Assembly (NCBI GenBank): GCA_963739995.1
Contig: CAVUCH010000005.1
Span: 186,001-250,000, forward strand
From: CAVUCH01 sp963739995
Lineage (GTDB): Bacteria > Acidobacteriota > Vicinamibacteria > Vicinamibacterales > JAENWD01
Length of the DNA: 64,000 nt
Direction: 5' to 3'
Positions 34,144 through 42,896 of this stretch are shown here, piece after piece. The notes under the pieces were generated by a model. It was not told the DNA's origin. It was given only the letters and a program-made list of their open reading frames with translations, and searched no databases. Positions within the stretch are counted from its first letter, which is position 1; each line of letters begins with the position of its first letter. The translations under genes were made by a program, and so were the position numbers.

Positions 34144-35379
34144 GTGGCCCGCAGGGAACGTTACGTGGTAGGGCTCGACGTCGGCACGTCGAAGGTGGCA
34201 GCCATCGTCGGCGAGATGCTCGACGACGGCAGCCTCGACGTGGTCGGGGTCGGAGTCGCCGAATCCCACGGCATCCGCCGCGGCGTGGTCGTGAACCTCG
34301 AGGCCGCGGTGGAGTCGATCAAGAAGGCCATCGAAGAGGCGGAGTTGACCGCGGGCGTGGAGATCGACCTCGTGCACCTCGCCGTCGCCGGCCCTCACAT
34401 CAAAGGGTTCAACAGCCGCGGTGTCATCGCGGTGGCCGGGAAGAGCCGGGAGATCACCCGGGACGACGTGCGGCGCGCGATCGACGCGGCGAAGGCGGTA
34501 TCACTGCCGCACGGCCGCGAGATCCTGCATGTGCTGCCGCAGGACTTCGTCGTGGACGAACAGGACGGCATCGGTGCGCCAATCGGAATGACGGGCACCC
34601 GCCTGGAAGTCAACGTCCACATCGTGACGACGAGCTCGACCTCGATCCAGAACATCGTCTCCTGCGTGAACCGGGCCGGCGCGAAGGTGGCGGTGAGCGT
34701 GATCGAGCAGATTGCGGCGGGCGAGGCGGTGCTCACGCCCGATGAGAAGGAGCTTGGCGTCGCGCTGGTCGACATCGGCGGCGGTACCACGGACATCGCC
34801 ATCTTCGAACGGGGCAGCCTGTGGCACACGGCGGTCATCGGCGTCGGCGGCGATCACTTCACCAACGATATCGCCGTCGGCCTCCGCATGCCGATCCCCG
34901 ACGCTGAGAAGCTGAAGCGCAAGTGTGGATGCGCGCTCACGGCGATGGTCGACGAGGACGAAACCATGGAAGTCGCGAGCGTGGGCGGCCGGCGCGCGCG
35001 CGTGATGCCTCGCCGCATCCTGTCTGAAATCCTGCAACCTCGCGCTGAAGAGATCTTCCACCTGGTGTGGGACGAGATCCGCCGTGCGGGATACGAGAAA
35101 TCGCTCAATTCCGGGATCGTGCTCACCGGCGGCGGCGCCATCCTCGACGGGCTGCCGGAGATTGCCGAGCAGATCTTCGATCTCCCCATCCGACGCGGCG
35201 CTCCGATCGGCGTCGGAGGCCTCGCGGACCACGTCAACAGTCCTGCGTTCGCATCGGGCGTGGGACTGACACTCTTCGCACAACGCAGCCAGGCGGCGGA
35301 AGCCAACCGCACGGTGGGCGTCGGCGCGTTTGCACGATTCACGGGACGGCTCGGGTCGCTGTTCCGGGAGTTCTTCTAG
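34144..35379 (+). CDS. ftsA: cell division protein FtsA
   Basis: Actin-like membrane tether for FtsZ, 411 residues. It has the phosphate-1 loop VVGLDVGTSKVAAIVGE, the 1C domain, VDIGGGTTDIAIF (phosphate 2), and TGGGAILDGL (adenosine). The C-terminal amphipathic helix RFTGRLGSLFREFF is the membrane-targeting sequence. GTG 34144 is preceded by AGGAGG; the frame is open upstream through ftsQ, but that part is not FtsA-like. ftsZ follows after 28 bp. Confidence 0.97.
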   Translation: MARRERYVVGLDVGTSKVAAIVGEMLDDGSLDVVGVGVAESHGIRRGVVVNLEAAVESIKKAIEEAELTAGVEIDLVHLAVAGPHIKGFNSRGVIAVAGKSREITRDDVRRAIDAAKAVSLPHGREILHVLPQDFVVDEQDGIGAPIGMTGTRLEVNVHIVTTSSTSIQNIVSCVNRAGAKVAVSVIEQIAAGEAVLTPDEKELGVALVDIGGGTTDIAIFERGSLWHTAVIGVGGDHFTNDIAVGLRMPIPDAEKLKRKCGCALTAMVDEDETMEVASVGGRRARVMPRRILSEILQPRAEEIFHLVWDEIRRAGYEKSLNSGIVLTGGGAILDGLPEIAEQIFDLPIRRGAPIGVGGLADHVNSPAFASGVGLTLFAQRSQAAEANRTVGVGAFARFTGRLGSLFREFF

Positions 35380-35407
35380 GGCTCGATGTAAGCAGGGGGA
35401 GGCGTTG

Positions 35408-36676
35408 ATGTCCGAGCTGTACCGAACCGTCCCGGTGGTGCGTGACCTCGTGGATGGCCATCCAAAGGAGATGCGGCTGATGCTTGAGGAGGAACGACGC
35501 GCAGGTGCGCACATCAAGGTGATTGGCGTAGGCGGCGGTGGTGGCAATGCCGTCAGCCGCATGGTCCAGGCCGGCTTCGATGGCGTCGAGTTCATCGTGG
35601 CGAATACCGACCTGCAGGCGCTGCACGCGAACCCGGCGCCGGTCAAGCTGCAGATCGGCAGCAAGCTGACAAAGGGCCTCGGCGCCGGCGCCGACCCGGA
35701 CGTGGGCCGGCAAGCGGCGCTCGAGGACACCGAGAAACTGATCCAGGCGCTCGACGGCGCCGACATGGTGTTCGTGACGACAGGCCTCGGCGGCGGCACC
35801 GGCACCGGCGCGGCCCCCGTCATCGCAAGCCTCGCGAGCGAGCTCGGCGCCCTCACAATCGCCGTCGTCACGAAGCCCTTCAAGTTCGAGGGCAGGAAGC
35901 GCCAGGTCCAGGCCGAGGCGGGACTTGAGGCGCTTCGCGACTGTGTGGACACCGTGATCACGATCCCCAATGAGCGGCTGCTCTCGATCATCAACCGCAA
36001 CACCACCTTCAACCAGGCGTTCGGCACGGCCGATGACGTACTGCGGCAGGCGATCCAGGGCATTTCCGATCTGATCCTCGTGCCAGGCCTGATCAACCTG
36101 GACTTCGCCGACGTGAAGACGATCATGGCTGGCATGGGCCTCGCCACGATGGGCACCGGGATCGCGGAGGGTGAGAACCGCGCGATGGAGGCCGCCAAGC
36201 GGGCCATTTCGAGCCCGCTGCTCGAAGGCGCCTCGGTTGAAGGTGCACGTGGCGTGATCATCAACGTCACCGGTGGCCCCGATCTGTCGCTGATCGAGGT
36301 GAGCGAGGCCTCCTCGATCATCCAGGAGGCGGCGCACGAAGACGCGAACATCATCTTCGGCGCGGTCATCGACGCGTCGCTCGAGCATCGAGTGAAAATC
36401 ACCGTGATCGCCACAGGCTTCGACCGCGCCGGCGCGATGCGGTCGTCCTCAGCGGCCGCGAGCCAGACACCGGTGGACCTGCACGACTACACCGCCCGCC
36501 TCCGCGGCTCGGGACAGTCGATCGACGTCGGCGCCACGTCACGGGCGGCCTTCGCTCGCAGGCCGTCGATGGAGCTTCCCACTGCACTGGCCGTTGGTGG
36601 CGAAGATCAGGCGCTGAGAAACGAGGGGGCAGGTGCGTTCGACGTGCCAGCCTTCCTCCGGCGCCAGTCGGAATAG
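35408..36676 (+). CDS. ftsZ: cell division GTPase FtsZ
   Basis: Tubulin homologue of 422 residues that forms the division ring. It has KVIGVGGGGGNAVSRM, the tubulin signature GGGTGTG (128-134), T-loops and NTTFNQAFGTADDVLRQ. The C-terminal peptide is FDVPAFLRRQ, the FtsA-binding motif. The N-terminal arm before the core is about 34 residues, longer than in E. coli. ATG 35408 follows GGGGGAGG. Last gene of the cluster. Confidence 0.98.
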   Translation: MSELYRTVPVVRDLVDGHPKEMRLMLEEERRAGAHIKVIGVGGGGGNAVSRMVQAGFDGVEFIVANTDLQALHANPAPVKLQIGSKLTKGLGAGADPDVGRQAALEDTEKLIQALDGADMVFVTTGLGGGTGTGAAPVIASLASELGALTIAVVTKPFKFEGRKRQVQAEAGLEALRDCVDTVITIPNERLLSIINRNTTFNQAFGTADDVLRQAIQGISDLILVPGLINLDFADVKTIMAGMGLATMGTGIAEGENRAMEAAKRAISSPLLEGASVEGARGVIINVTGGPDLSLIEVSEASSIIQEAAHEDANIIFGAVIDASLEHRVKITVIATGFDRAGAMRSSSAAASQTPVDLHDYTARLRGSGQSIDVGATSRAAFARRPSMELPTALAVGGEDQALRNEGAGAFDVPAFLRRQSE

Positions 36677-36794
36677 CGGCTCGGGCGGGCCCGCCGCGCG
36701 TTCAGCAGATAGACACCGCGCGCACGGGCTCGCCGGCGCCGCAGCGCCAGCACCACGGTGACGGCCCCATACGGGCCGCCACCCTGTTCTCCCC

Positions 36795-36818
36795 ACGCCG
36801 GGAACGCGGTCCCGGCGT
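36795..36818. terminator. strong hairpin in the convergent region after ftsZ
   Basis: ACGCCGGGA / TCCCGGCGT, a perfect 9-bp stem with a 6-nt loop, lies 118 bp past ftsZ and 65 bp from the end of the opposing gene. No T-run follows on either strand, so termination would be Rho-assisted if it occurs. A 12-bp perfect palindrome (36684-36695) sits just after the ftsZ stop. Confidence 0.4.
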
Positions 36819-36883
36819 CAGGCTCCTTCATAGCGTCGGCTACGCCTGTCCGCACACTGCGCCTGCTCGAGTGCCGCAGGGGG

Positions 36884-37186
36884 TCAGCCCGCGACCGCCG
36901 CCGTGCTCTCATACTCCTGGTAGGCCTGGAGAATCAGGTCGCGCACCCGATCCTGAGCCGTGGAATCCGCGACAGGCCGCAGTAGCGAAAAACTGCGTCG
37001 TTCACCGTTGACGCTGTACTGGCGTGCTGGAAACGTCACGTTCCGCGAGCCGCCGCTGCGGCGTTCCCAGATCCCGAAGCCGATCAGCTTCAGCCCTTCG
37101 AGGGCTCCGTTCGTGAAATGCAGTTCGGCGTCCGCCAGCTTGCCGGGCGGGTTGCCCTTGTCGTTCGGCGTAATCTTGACCACCAT
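36884..37186 (-). CDS. SpoVG-like small protein
   Basis: Protein of 100 residues. ATG 37186 is clear from GGAGG 5 nt upstream; the longer open frame has no such site. The middle part (ADAELHFTNGALEGLKLIGF...NVTFPARQYSVNGERRSFSLLRPV...RVRDLILQAYQEY) follows the strand-strand-helix pattern of SpoVG, an RNA/DNA-binding regulator first found as a septation protein, but without its exact signature residues. It converges on ftsZ. The family call is tentative. Confidence 0.6.
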   Translation of the reverse strand: MVVKITPNDKGNPPGKLADAELHFTNGALEGLKLIGFGIWERRSGGSRNVTFPARQYSVNGERRSFSLLRPVADSTAQDRVRDLILQAYQEYESTAAVAG

Positions 37187-37385
37187 CTTGGCCTCCGTGT
37201 ACGGGATGCACGCCCGGAGAGGGCGCGCCAGGTTCCGTCGCTGAACGGGCAAGGCCGCTGCCGCGGGGCCGCGCGTGGAGACTGTATGGTGAAGTGTCAG
37301 GGACGACTGGAGTTGCCACGATCGCGGGGCTGCTTGAGAGCAGGAATCCCAGGCTGAACCCGGCGCGAGCCGCAAACGCTCGTTG

Positions 37386-37766
37386 CTATCGCCCGACGAG
37401 GATCACGTGTGCCAGGGCGACGGTCTGCGCGTGAGTGATGGTCAACAGGGCGCGTTCCCCCCCGAGCCGTGCAAAGTGCTCCGCGGCCGCGCCGTGAAAC
37501 CGGAGTTGCGGCGGCCCCCCGTAGCGGAACACCTCTACGTCGCGCCAGAGAACGCCTTGCGAGTGCCCGGTACCAATGGCCTTCATTCCCGCTTCCTTCG
37601 CCGCGAATCGACCAGCCACGTGCGGTACCGGATCCTTGCGGCGTCGGCAATACGCCAGCTCCTGGTCTGTGAGGATGCGCGACAGAAACCGATCCCCATA
37701 TCTCTCGATGGCGGCCGCGATGCGGGGGAGGTCGGTGGCGTCCATGCCGATGCCTACGATGGTCAT
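37386..37766 (-). CDS. acpS: holo-[acyl-carrier-protein] synthase
   Basis: Phosphopantetheinyl transferase of 126 residues that activates acyl carrier protein with CoA. It has the N-terminal metal motif GIGMDATDLPRI, the central HVAGRFAAKEAGMKAIGTG with catalytic Glu and Lys, and a C-terminal LLTITHAQTVALAHVIL. It diverges from pgeF with 37 bp between the starts. Confidence 0.95.
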   Translation of the reverse strand: MTIVGIGMDATDLPRIAAAIERYGDRFLSRILTDQELAYCRRRKDPVPHVAGRFAAKEAGMKAIGTGHSQGVLWRDVEVFRYGGPPQLRFHGAAAEHFARLGGERALLTITHAQTVALAHVILVGR

Positions 37767-37776
37767 GACGCTACTC

Positions 37777-37782
37777 TACAAT
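37777..37782 (+). promoter_or_regulatory. -10 element for pgeF in the acpS-pgeF divergent gap
   Basis: TACAAT, one mismatch from consensus, 21 bp before the pgeF ATG. No good -35 is seen; the upstream position falls inside acpS. Confidence 0.45.
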
Positions 37783-37803
37783 GTACTTGGAATCCCTGAA
37801 GCG

Positions 37804-38592
37804 ATGCCCCGTTCGGCTTTCGCCCCGCCCCAACTTCCTCACGCCTTCACGTGGACCGAGCAGCCCTGGGGCGCATTGATGCAATGCGTGCCGCTCGCCC
37901 GAATCGCGATTCACGGGTGGACGACCCGAGAGCTCGCAATCATTGCGGGGCCGGCCGATTGCGAAGCGCAGTGGCATCAGCTTGCGGCCAGCGGTGGCGT
38001 CCCACGTGGCTCGCTCGCTGCGGTTCACCAGGTTCACGGAGCAGCAGTGATCGATGCGCAGGCCATTGAGCGGAACGCGCGCCCTCGAGCCGACGGCCTG
38101 GTCAGTTGTGATCCGTCGCTGATGCTCACCGTGCGTGTCGCCGACTGCGCGGCGCTGCTGATTGCGGACAGCCGCCGGAGCGCCGTAACCGCCGTACATG
38201 CGGGATGGCGCGGCACCGCAGCAAGGATCGCGGCTGCTGCCGTGGCCCGAATGCGACAGCTGTACGGCAGTAATCCGGCTGACCTGGTTGCGGCCCTCGG
38301 GCCCAGCATCGGGCCGTGCTGTTACACCGTGGGCGCAGAACTGATAGAAGCGTTTCGCGTGGGAGGACATGACCCACACGATCTCGGCCGCTGGTTCCGG
38401 CACGGTGACCGGCTGCAGCTGGATCTGTGGACGGCGAATCGGGATCAGCTGGAGGCGGCCGGTGTTCCAGCCTCGGCGATTTTCGCGAGCGGCCTCTGCA
38501 CCGCCTGTCACCCGGACTGGTTCTACTCGTACCGACGCGAAGGGGCTGCCGCCGGCCGGCTGGTGGGCTTTATCAGGGCTCCCAGCGCGTGA
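37804..38592 (+). CDS. pgeF: purine nucleoside phosphorylase / YfiH-type (laccase-domain) protein
   Basis: Multicopper-polyphenol-oxidase-fold protein of 262 residues. This family (YfiH, YlmD, FAMIN-related) acts on purine nucleosides, and YfiH also edits peptidoglycan precursors. The zinc ligands are in VHQVHG, VADCAALL and HAGWRGTAARIA; GPSIGPCCYTVG follows. ATG 37804 is preferred over in-frame starts that would run into acpS. In other bacteria pgeF lies next to division genes, which fits its position here soon after ftsZ. Confidence 0.88.
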   Translation: MPRSAFAPPQLPHAFTWTEQPWGALMQCVPLARIAIHGWTTRELAIIAGPADCEAQWHQLAASGGVPRGSLAAVHQVHGAAVIDAQAIERNARPRADGLVSCDPSLMLTVRVADCAALLIADSRRSAVTAVHAGWRGTAARIAAAAVARMRQLYGSNPADLVAALGPSIGPCCYTVGAELIEAFRVGGHDPHDLGRWFRHGDRLQLDLWTANRDQLEAAGVPASAIFASGLCTACHPDWFYSYRREGAAAGRLVGFIRAPSA

Positions 38593-38743
38593 ACGCCGCG
38601 AGCAGTCCCGGGTATGCGCCGATACTGTTGGCGCCCCCGCAAGGCCCATGCAATTGCTCCACGAGCACCGTTGGAATCGTCCGGCGGATGCCATGCCCCC
38701 GGCGCGCCGGGTTCCCGCGCGAGCCGCCTCTGTGCGCGGGTGA

Positions 38744-39478
38744 TTACGCTGGCGGAGTGCCCGCCGGTGGGTGCGGCGCCGGGTGGTAGAGGATGCGCGT
38801 ACAGCTCTCGCATTGCACGATCTGCTCGCGGCGCCGCACGTCCTGATCGATCTGCGGCCGTATACGAACGTGGCACACACTGCAGAGGCCACCGACCACG
38901 GCGGCCACGGCAGGGCTCTTCCTTCCACGGGAAACCGTGTCGAAAATCGCGTATCCCTGCGGCGAGACCCTGGCGACGACGGCCTCGCGCTGACGCGCAA
39001 TCTCCGCAAGCGACCCTTCGGCATGCCTTCGCTCAACCTCGAGGGTTTGCTTCTGCGCGGTCACCGCACCCTCCGCTTCGGTCCGGGCCGCGTCGGCCTT
39101 GGCGATCGACGCGTTGGTTTCATCCAGGGCCAGCATGTTCTCGAGGATGCGATCCTCGAGCCGCTCGATTTCCTCGTCGGCCATCTGAATCTCGTGCTGC
39201 AGCGCGTGGTACTCGCGGTTCGTCTTCACCTCGATCGTCTGGTCGAGGAACTTCGACCGCCGTGCCCTGACGGCCGCGAGATCCTTGTCCAGCGTTCGCT
39301 GGTCAGACTCACGCTGTGCCTTCTGCTCGCGAGCCGCGGCAAGCGCCGCCTCGGCCGCCGCGAGCTGCGCGTCGAGCCCGGCAATTCGCTGCGGCGTGGC
39401 CGCCACCAGACGCCGTGCCCCGTCTGCGGCCGTCTCGAGCTGCTGCAGTTCTATGAGATGGTCCAGGTCGTTGGACAT
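38744..39478 (-). CDS. coiled-coil protein with C4 zinc ribbon (COG1579, CdsZ-like)
   Basis: Protein of 244 residues with a long antiparallel coiled coil (residues ~1-170, regular heptads such as LDAQLAAAEAALAAAREQKAQ, broken up by polar stretches). A C-terminal zinc ribbon with paired CxxC motifs (CSVCHVRI and CESCTRILY) follows. Homologues bind nucleic acid or act in protein complexes; an exact role is not established. The ATG at 39478 matches the usual family start. Confidence 0.85.
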   Translation of the reverse strand: MSNDLDHLIELQQLETAADGARRLVAATPQRIAGLDAQLAAAEAALAAAREQKAQRESDQRTLDKDLAAVRARRSKFLDQTIEVKTNREYHALQHEIQMADEEIERLEDRILENMLALDETNASIAKADAARTEAEGAVTAQKQTLEVERRHAEGSLAEIARQREAVVARVSPQGYAIFDTVSRGRKSPAVAAVVGGLCSVCHVRIRPQIDQDVRRREQIVQCESCTRILYHPAPHPPAGTPPA

Positions 39479-39571
39479 TTCTGAACGCTTGGTTTGAACG
39501 TCTGCGAGGGACGTCGCACGCATCAGGTTCTGCGCGCCCGGCGCCCCATGCGCCGATGCAGGCACGCCAAC

Positions 39572-39597
39572 AAAAAAGGCCCCGCATCGGCGGAGCC
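39572..39597 (-). terminator. orphan intrinsic terminator
   Basis: On the minus strand GGCTCCGC, a CGAT loop, GCGGGGCC and six T (39577-39572). All eight pairs form, with one T-G. The nearest gene that could end here does not exist: the next minus-strand gene starts further downstream at 39478, and the gene to the right (padR) is on the plus strand. Confidence 0.75.
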
Positions 39598-39647
39598 TCG
39601 GTGTGCCACGTTCTTCCTCGTGGGGCTGTGCTTGGCACGGTGCATGG
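39572..39647 (-). ncRNA. candidate small RNA or attenuated leader
   Basis: Inferred from the orphan terminator. A weak -10-like TACAGT (39659-39654, minus strand) would place a start near 39647, giving a ~76-nt RNA with a hairpin CCACG/CGTGG whose loop is AGGAAGAA, followed by the terminator stem. No -35 is seen. It could equally be a premature-termination leader of the zinc-ribbon gene. Confidence 0.3.
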
Positions 39648-39863
39648 GGAGAGACTGTATCACACGGTCTGTTGCCGGCCGGACGCCTCGCGGCGCCCTC
39701 CGCCGGGTGTCAGATCGATATCATCCTCCTGCAGAAAGGCTTCACCTCGGCACCCGACTGCGGGCGTGGCTGCGCCTCGCTCCCAAGCCCTTGCAAACTT
39801 ATAGGCGAGCAAATCCGTCCAAGGCATTGCCTAGACTGTCATGGTAATGTGGCGCCGATTTTC

Positions 39864-40199
39864 ATGCCTTTAAAACCGCCGAACTCCCTGCTGCACGGGG
39901 CGCTGGATGCGTTGATTCTCAAGACGTTGGCGCACGGTCCGTGCCACGGCTACGCCATCGCCCGGTTCATCGAGGAAACCACCGGTGAGGCGGTCCTCAT
40001 TGAGGAGGGCTCGCTGTACCCATCCCTCTACCGCATGGAGCGTCGGGGCTGGGTGGAAGCGGAGTGGGGGCTCTCGGAGCTCGGCCGGCGGGCCAAACTG
40101 TACCGCCTCACTGATGCAGGTCGAGTCCAACTGGCCTCCGAGATGGACACCTGGCGGCGGTTCTCGGCGGGAGTGTCGAAGGTGTTGTTCGCCCGATGA
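39864..40199 (+). CDS. PadR-family transcriptional regulator
   Basis: Winged-helix repressor of 111 residues. The pattern is SLLHGALDALILKTLAHGPCHGYAIARFIEE at the N-terminus (read in parts), IEEGSLYPSLYRMERRGWVEAEWG for the recognition helix and wing, and AKLYRLTDAGRVQL at the end. ATG 39864 starts the conserved part. Its stop overlaps the ATG of the permease (ATGA), the standard arrangement in which a PadR repressor controls an ADOP permease in Acidobacteriota. Confidence 0.93.
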   Translation: MPLKPPNSLLHGALDALILKTLAHGPCHGYAIARFIEETTGEAVLIEEGSLYPSLYRMERRGWVEAEWGLSELGRRAKLYRLTDAGRVQLASEMDTWRRFSAGVSKVLFAR

Positions 40200-42862
40200 A
40201 ACGTTCGCTGCGGTCCTGGCTGTGGCGAGTGCCGCTCGACCAGGAGGTCGATGACGAGATCGCCTTCCACCTCGAGATGCGCACGCGCGAGCTCGTCGAC
40301 CGCGGCATGGACCCCAATGCCGCTCGGCTAGCCGCAATCGAGCGCCTCGGCGATCTCGCGGATCTCAAACGCACGTGCCTGGACCTGGGAAGAAAGAGGG
40401 ATCGTGAGATGCGTCTCGTGCAATGGCTCCGAGAGCTCCGGGCCGACGTGATCTTTGCCGTCCGGCAGCTGAGAGCTTCGCCGGCCTTTGCGTTGGTTGC
40501 GGCGATCACGCTCGCGCTCGGTATCGGCGCCAACAGTGCCATATTCGCGCTCGTCGATGCGACGTTGCTCCGGCCGCTGCCCTACCCGGACCCCGAGCGT
40601 CTCGTCATGGTCTGGGAACGCAGCGACACGTCGCAGCGAAGCCGGGTTGCGCCGCTGAATCTCCTCGACTGGAACGAGCGCAATCGCACGTTCGATCTGA
40701 TCGCCGGGTTCACCCCGAACATCGGCGGCATGGTCATGAACGGCGCGGATGGCACCGCCGAAACGGTCCCTCGCCAGTGGGTGACGGCCGGGTTCTTCGA
40801 GGTGCTTCGGGTCAGGGCAGTTGCCGGACGCACGTTTCGTCCGTCCGACGACAAGCTGCGTTCCAATGTTGTCGTGTTGAGTGAATCGTTCTGGCGCACA
40901 CGGTTCGGCGCGGACCCGGCCGTGATCGGACGGGACATCCGGCTGGACGGATCGCTCTACACCGTGGTCGGAGTAGTGCCCAGGACGTTCCAGCTGCTGG
41001 GTCGCAGCAGCATCTGGGCGCTCATCCCGATTGAGAACCGGCCCGCCCTCCGAAGCGCCTACTTTCTGCAGGCGGTTGGGCGTGTCAAAGCCGGGGTGAC
41101 GTTGGAGACGGCGAGCTCCGACATGTCGACTGTCGCTGAAGGGCTCGCGCGAGAGTTTCCCGAGACCAACAAGGGACGGGGTGTCGCGCTCGAGCCGTTG
41201 CACGACGCGGTGATTGGCAGCGAACTCCGGCTGATGTCGATGTTGTTCCTCGGCGTCGTCGGATTCGTGCTGCTCATCTGCTGCGCCAACGTCGCTAACC
41301 TGCTCCTGGCACGCGCGACGGTACGCGCGCGTGAGCTGGCGATCAGGTCAGCGCTGGGCGCCGGCCGCCGGCGGATCATCCGCCAGCTCATGACCGAGAG
41401 CCTGGTGCTCTCGACCATTGGCGGGGCCTTGGGTCTGGTCATCGGTGCGGCGATCCTGGACGTCGCCCCCCACGTCGTTCCCGAAGGACTGCTGCCTTCA
41501 GCCGTGACGCTTTCTTTCGACGTGCGTGTCATCGCGTTCTGTGCGGCCGCCGCGCTGCTCGTGGGGCTGCTGTTCGGGCTCGCTCCGGCGTGGCAGGCCA
41601 CCGCGCTCTCGTCCGTCCAGGTGCTCGCGTCCGACAGCCGGACGTCGACCGGACGCGGTGGGAGATTCCGGAGTGTGCTCGTCGCGGGAGAGGTCGCGAC
41701 CGCCGTGCTCCTGCTCTTCTGCGCGGGGCTGCTGCTGCGCACGCTCCTGGCCGTGGAGAACGTGGATCGCGGCTATCGGGCCGAGCAGGCGTTGACGATG
41801 ATGGTGGATCCGCTCGGGTCCCGGTATCCCACCGAGCCATCGCTGCTGCAGTTCTTCGAGGCCGTCGAGCAGGAAATCATGGCACTTCCGGGCGTTGCCA
41901 GCGTGGCCTGGACGAGCACTGTGCCGCTGGGCGCCTGGGATGTGGATCGGTTCTTCTTCGAGATCGTGGGCGATCCGCCAGTACACGAGAGCCAGCGCCC
42001 CACCACGGAGTACCAGATCGCGAGCTCCCGGTACTTCCAGACGCTAGAGCTCCCGATCGTCGCGGGCCGAAGCTTCGACGAACGCGATACGGGCGGCAGC
42101 GTCGCGGTCTGCATTGTGAACGAAGCTTTCGTTCGCAGCTATCTCAAGGGCAGATCACCTATCGGTGTCCGGGTGTCACTGCGGCCGACCGGATCTCCGC
42201 AGGAGCCACCGGTGGTGAGAGAGATCGTGGGCGTTGCCCGTCAGGTGAAGGGCCGCCCGGACGAAACAGAGGATCTGGTCCAGGTGTATGTCCCGATGGT
42301 CCAGCACCTCGTCGATGACATTTTTCTCGTCGTCCGACCAGCGGCAGGGGGCGCAGAGGGACTGGCGCTTGCAGTTCGTGGGGCGATTGCTCGGGTCGAC
42401 AAGGAGCAGCTCGTCAGCGTCAGGGATGTCAAGACGCTCGAGGACGTCGCTCGGGATGCGACTGCACGTCATCGGTTCCGGGCGACGATGGTGATCGTGT
42501 TCGCCGCGCTGGCGCTGCTGCTGGCGATGATTGGCGTATTCGGCATCCTCGCGTACTCGGTTCAACTGCGCGTGCGCGATTTCGGGGTGCGGAGGGCGCT
42601 CGGCGCGACCACGAGCGACGTGATCCGCCTCGTTGTCGGGAGCGCCGCCCGTGTGATCGCCGCCGGCGCTACGGTCGGGCTCGCGCTGTCGGCGGTATTC
42701 GGCCGGCTGCTCGCCACCATGCTGTTCGGCGTCGAGCCGTTCGATCCGACGACGTTCGCGTTCGTTGCTATCGTGCTGGTCGCCACTGCCGCGGTCTCGG
42801 TTGCCGGTCCGGCCTGGCGTGCAACCCGCATCGATCCTGCCGTTGCGCTGCGAAACGAGTGA
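40196..42862 (+). CDS. ADOP-type ABC transporter permease (MacB/FtsX fold, duplicated)
   Basis: Membrane protein of 888 residues. Its N-terminal ~80 residues form a soluble helical domain (DQEVDDEIAFHLEMRTRELVDRG, read in parts, and a GD-rich segment) seen in acidobacterial duplicated orphan permeases. Two MacB-FtsX units follow, each with a membrane helix, a periplasmic domain (MacB_PCD) and three terminal helices; key segments are TLALGIGANSAIFALVDATLL and VRRALGATTSDVIRLVV. No ATPase gene is next to it, hence 'orphan'. The role is probably efflux or mechanotransmission at the envelope; the substrate is unknown. Confidence 0.92.
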   Translation: MKRSLRSWLWRVPLDQEVDDEIAFHLEMRTRELVDRGMDPNAARLAAIERLGDLADLKRTCLDLGRKRDREMRLVQWLRELRADVIFAVRQLRASPAFALVAAITLALGIGANSAIFALVDATLLRPLPYPDPERLVMVWERSDTSQRSRVAPLNLLDWNERNRTFDLIAGFTPNIGGMVMNGADGTAETVPRQWVTAGFFEVLRVRAVAGRTFRPSDDKLRSNVVVLSESFWRTRFGADPAVIGRDIRLDGSLYTVVGVVPRTFQLLGRSSIWALIPIENRPALRSAYFLQAVGRVKAGVTLETASSDMSTVAEGLAREFPETNKGRGVALEPLHDAVIGSELRLMSMLFLGVVGFVLLICCANVANLLLARATVRARELAIRSALGAGRRRIIRQLMTESLVLSTIGGALGLVIGAAILDVAPHVVPEGLLPSAVTLSFDVRVIAFCAAAALLVGLLFGLAPAWQATALSSVQVLASDSRTSTGRGGRFRSVLVAGEVATAVLLLFCAGLLLRTLLAVENVDRGYRAEQALTMMVDPLGSRYPTEPSLLQFFEAVEQEIMALPGVASVAWTSTVPLGAWDVDRFFFEIVGDPPVHESQRPTTEYQIASSRYFQTLELPIVAGRSFDERDTGGSVAVCIVNEAFVRSYLKGRSPIGVRVSLRPTGSPQEPPVVREIVGVARQVKGRPDETEDLVQVYVPMVQHLVDDIFLVVRPAAGGAEGLALAVRGAIARVDKEQLVSVRDVKTLEDVARDATARHRFRATMVIVFAALALLLAMIGVFGILAYSVQLRVRDFGVRRALGATTSDVIRLVVGSAARVIAAGATVGLALSAVFGRLLATMLFGVEPFDPTTFAFVAIVLVATAAVSVAGPAWRATRIDPAVALRNE

Positions 42863-42896
42863 TAACGAGCCCCCGCTCACGCCGGAGGAGACCAAA

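Larger units (their letters stand above)
39479..39863. other. intergenic region between the zinc-ribbon gene and padR
   Basis: A 385-bp divergent region. It contains an orphan minus-strand terminator (39572-39597), a possible small RNA before it, and on the plus side the promoter region of padR. A TTGC/GCAA inverted pair around 39790-39815 could be part of a PadR operator. No protein gene is recognised. Confidence 0.5.

Noticed and set aside
34501..36414. 637-codon minus-strand frame opposite ftsA and ftsZ
   Set aside because: Serine/proline/arginine-rich shadow of two essential conserved genes.
39597..39660. RNase P RNA or 6S-like RNA, because of a GAGGAAGA string before a terminator
   Set aside because: The conserved GAGGAAAGTCC of RNase P and the rest of its core are absent; only a generic small RNA can be proposed.
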